Assembly: GCA_017644185.1 (NCBI GenBank)
Contig: JAEPMA010000001.1
Location: 372,001-436,000, forward strand
DNA: 64,000 nt
Direction of reading: 5' to 3'
From: Rhodospirillales bacterium
GTDB taxonomy: Bacteria; Pseudomonadota; Alphaproteobacteria; Rhodospirillales; Casp-alpha2
A program made the translations under genes and the position numbers. Positions 62,689 to 64,000 of this stretch are shown one piece after another. How positions within the stretch are numbered: position 1 is the stretch's first letter; every line of letters begins with the position of its first letter. Below the pieces are notes generated by a model. It did no database searches and was not told the DNA's origin. It saw nothing but the letters and a program-made list of their open reading frames with translations.

Positions 62689-63270
62689 ATGACCGAGATT
62701 ACTTTGAACCGCATCGGCGCATTGCCGCAGATTTTCCCGAAACCCGATGACTACCTGTTCGTGACCGGCCTTGCCGGCCCGGCCCGCGACGCCGCCGCGC
62801 TGACGAACGACGGCGCCAACATGTTCACGATGGCGGGCTGCATGGGTGCGGCCATGACCATGGGGCTTGGCATGGCTTTAGGGGCACCCGACCGTAACGT
62901 TGTCGTCATCGCCGGCGACGGCGAGATGATGATGAACATCGGTTCGATGGCGACCATCGCCAGCCAGGCGCCGAAGAACCTGACCGTGGTATGTGTCGAC
63001 AACGGCGGGCACGGCGAAACCGGCGGCCAGGACGGCCATACGTCAGTCAGGACCAACCTTGCCAAGGTCGCAGAAGGTTTCGGCATTCAGCACATCCTGA
63101 CGGTTTCATCGGAAGCAGGTCTAAAGGATGCCGCCGAGTTCGTGAAATCCGGTGATGGGCCGCGCTTTCTGTGGCTCCGCGTCATGGCGGGTGAACCGAC
63201 CAAGTTCAAACGCAACATGAACCCGGCCGAATGCCGGGTGCGGTTTAAGACCGCTTTCGCAAACGTGTGA
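62689..63270 (+). CDS. ThDP decarboxylase, PP-domain subunit (ComE-like)
   Basis: A 193-residue subunit with the diphosphate-binding half: GDGEMMMNIGSMATIA followed by CVDNGGHGETGG gives the classic GDG-x(about 26)-N motif. With the preceding gene it should make a split 2-oxoacid decarboxylase of the sulfo-/phosphonopyruvate type. Neither pathway's other genes are in the window. A composite repeat follows its stop. Confidence 0.87.
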   Translation: MTEITLNRIGALPQIFPKPDDYLFVTGLAGPARDAAALTNDGANMFTMAGCMGAAMTMGLGMALGAPDRNVVVIAGDGEMMMNIGSMATIASQAPKNLTVVCVDNGGHGETGGQDGHTSVRTNLAKVAEGFGIQHILTVSSEAGLKDAAEFVKSGDGPRFLWLRVMAGEPTKFKRNMNPAECRVRFKTAFANV

Positions 63271-63276
63271 ATTGAG

Positions 63277-63373
63277 CCCCTCACCCGGCTCGCGTTGCTC
63301 GCCACCCTCTCCCCCGGGAGAGGGATTGGGCCGCTAGGTCCCCTCTCCCTTGGGAGAGGGACAGGGTGAGGGG
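63277..63373. repeat. Composite hairpin repeat, CCCCTCA...TGAGGGG family
   Basis: Bounded by CCCCTCA and TGAGGGG, with internal hairpins CCCTCTCCC-CC-GGGAGAGGG and CCCTCTCCC-TT-GGGAGAGGG. A T-run (about 63411-63418) lies 40 bases after it. Confidence 0.85.
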
Positions 63374-63472
63374 AATTCAGTTGTTGGGATTGATCTCCCT
63401 CAATGCTCTTTTTTTTAGCGTGTGGCATTGCTTTCAACTGAAAGCGTCCGCATTACGGAAAAGGAGGGCATT

Positions 63473-63925
63473 ATGCTTTTCGGAAATCCGTCACTGTTTA
63501 CCAGGATCGCGATCGGCAAGGGCGTCGGCTTCGTGCTCGGCATCATCGGCTTTTTCTTGCTGCCGTGGTTCTGGCCCGCCGTGCCGATGGAACTCAGGAT
63601 TGGATTCCTGTTTTGGTACGCAACCGTTGGTGCGATCATCGGCGTGTTCGGGGTCGTCACCTGGCATCCGGTATTTCACCTGCCCATGCCGTGGTGGTTC
63701 CGTGCTCCGTTGTTGGGGGCGTGGATGAACCTGTTGGTCGTGCTGATCGCGCATACTGATCTGAGCGCCATGATGGCGGCGGGCTTCGGCGCGGACAGTG
63801 TGTTGAATTCAGCCTACTGGTTGATCGTCGAGGGTGCGCTCGTCGGCCTGCTGATCGGGTATCTGTGTACGAAATTCGGCGGCGAGGGGAAGGGGACAGT
63901 CGACGTGATGTCGAAGTCGGAATGA
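63473..63925 (+). CDS. Hypothetical membrane protein
   Basis: A 150-residue protein with about four hydrophobic helices (GFVLGIIGFFLLPWFW, IGFLFWYATVGAIIGVFGVV, FRAPLLGAWMNLLVVLIA, YWLIVEGALVGLLIGYLC). I do not recognise the family. ATG at 63473 with AAAGGAGGG at ideal spacing, so expression looks real; the in-frame TTG/GTG further up is not needed. A repeat starts 9 bases after its stop. Confidence 0.75.
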   Translation: MLFGNPSLFTRIAIGKGVGFVLGIIGFFLLPWFWPAVPMELRIGFLFWYATVGAIIGVFGVVTWHPVFHLPMPWWFRAPLLGAWMNLLVVLIAHTDLSAMMAAGFGADSVLNSAYWLIVEGALVGLLIGYLCTKFGGEGKGTVDVMSKSE

Positions 63926-63933
63926 GGCATATG

Positions 63934-64000
63934 CCCCTCACCCTGACCCTCTCCCGATGGGAGAGGGAACGCCTACGGCACGGCCCCTTTCCTTGGGGAG
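63934..64000. repeat. Composite hairpin repeat, CCCCTCA family (cut by window edge)
   Basis: Starts with CCCCTCA and the hairpin CCCTCTCCC-GAT-GGGAGAGGG; the second half continues beyond the window. Same family as 10787-10880. Confidence 0.75.

Overview
The window looks like ordinary chromosome from a GC-rich alphaproteobacterium, most likely a Rhodospirillales-type, probably aquatic organism. The grounds are the order of a cysE-iscR-desulfurase-sufBCDS-sufT-sufA-fdx operon, NnrU, DUF983 and DUF599 genes, an isoquinoline-oxidoreductase-type molybdoenzyme, FNR/FixK-type boxes and three families of intergenic palindromes typical of this group. The lineage is inferred from gene content, not from a marker tree. 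I see no tRNA or rRNA gene, CRISPR array, insertion sequence, integrase or prophage. About 65 protein genes fill the window. No stretch longer than 300 bases lacks a gene; the longest gaps (1154-1337, 44735-44991, 46105-46399) hold palindromic repeats.

Layout. 1-6320: end of an AsmA-like protein, tyrS (minus), anmK, a TauD-type dioxygenase and a YcaD-like transporter. 6321-17312: an alpha/beta hydrolase diverging from a twelve-gene iron-sulfur cluster operon with a near-consensus promoter and two IscR type-1-like sites. 17430-24468: LysE exporter and enoyl-reductase-like MDR (minus), an RraA-cupin-cytochrome c trio, an aspartate aminotransferase, a small unknown protein, a GST and an MFS transporter. 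24543-28382: LysR, an unknown protein, HIT, CDP-alcohol phosphatidyltransferase, RidA, TetR. 28518-34125: IorAB-type molybdoenzyme next to two strong TetR operators, then a DsbD/ScsB-like reductase with a partner redoxin. 34184-43435: hemN with an FNR box, cfa, a Cache-cyclase with a second FNR-like box, a two-component system diverging from a secreted EF-hand protein, and a MarR-histidine-kinase fusion. 43531-49909: DUF983, DUF599, mnmA, a beta-barrel protein, YnfA and an Atm1-type exporter. 50046-55311: a receiver-Hpt pair, an AraC regulator diverging from a P460-SDR-cupin-CMD operon and a cyclophilin-like protein. 55335-64000: dtd, a methyltransferase, nnrU, guaA, a Cache histidine kinase, an alanine-rich and a cysteine-rich exported protein, a two-subunit ThDP decarboxylase and a membrane protein.

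The genes form several linked themes. Sulfur moves from CysE (cysteine supply) through three desulfurases to SufBCD, carriers and ferredoxin; MnmA (tRNA thiolation) and the Atm1-type exporter elsewhere in the window belong to the same metabolism. Oxygen control is suggested at hemN and at the cyclase. Signalling genes are dense: two sensor kinases, one kinase-like fusion, two response regulators, one Hpt, one cyclase and six DNA-binding regulators. The most unusual items are the MarR-HisKA fusion lacking a recognisable ATP-binding core, the His/Asp-rich sensor kinase paired with an EF-hand protein through repeated TTGCGACAA sites, the adjacent Ala-rich and Cys-rich exported proteins, and the FNR-like promoter in front of a class IIIb-type cyclase.
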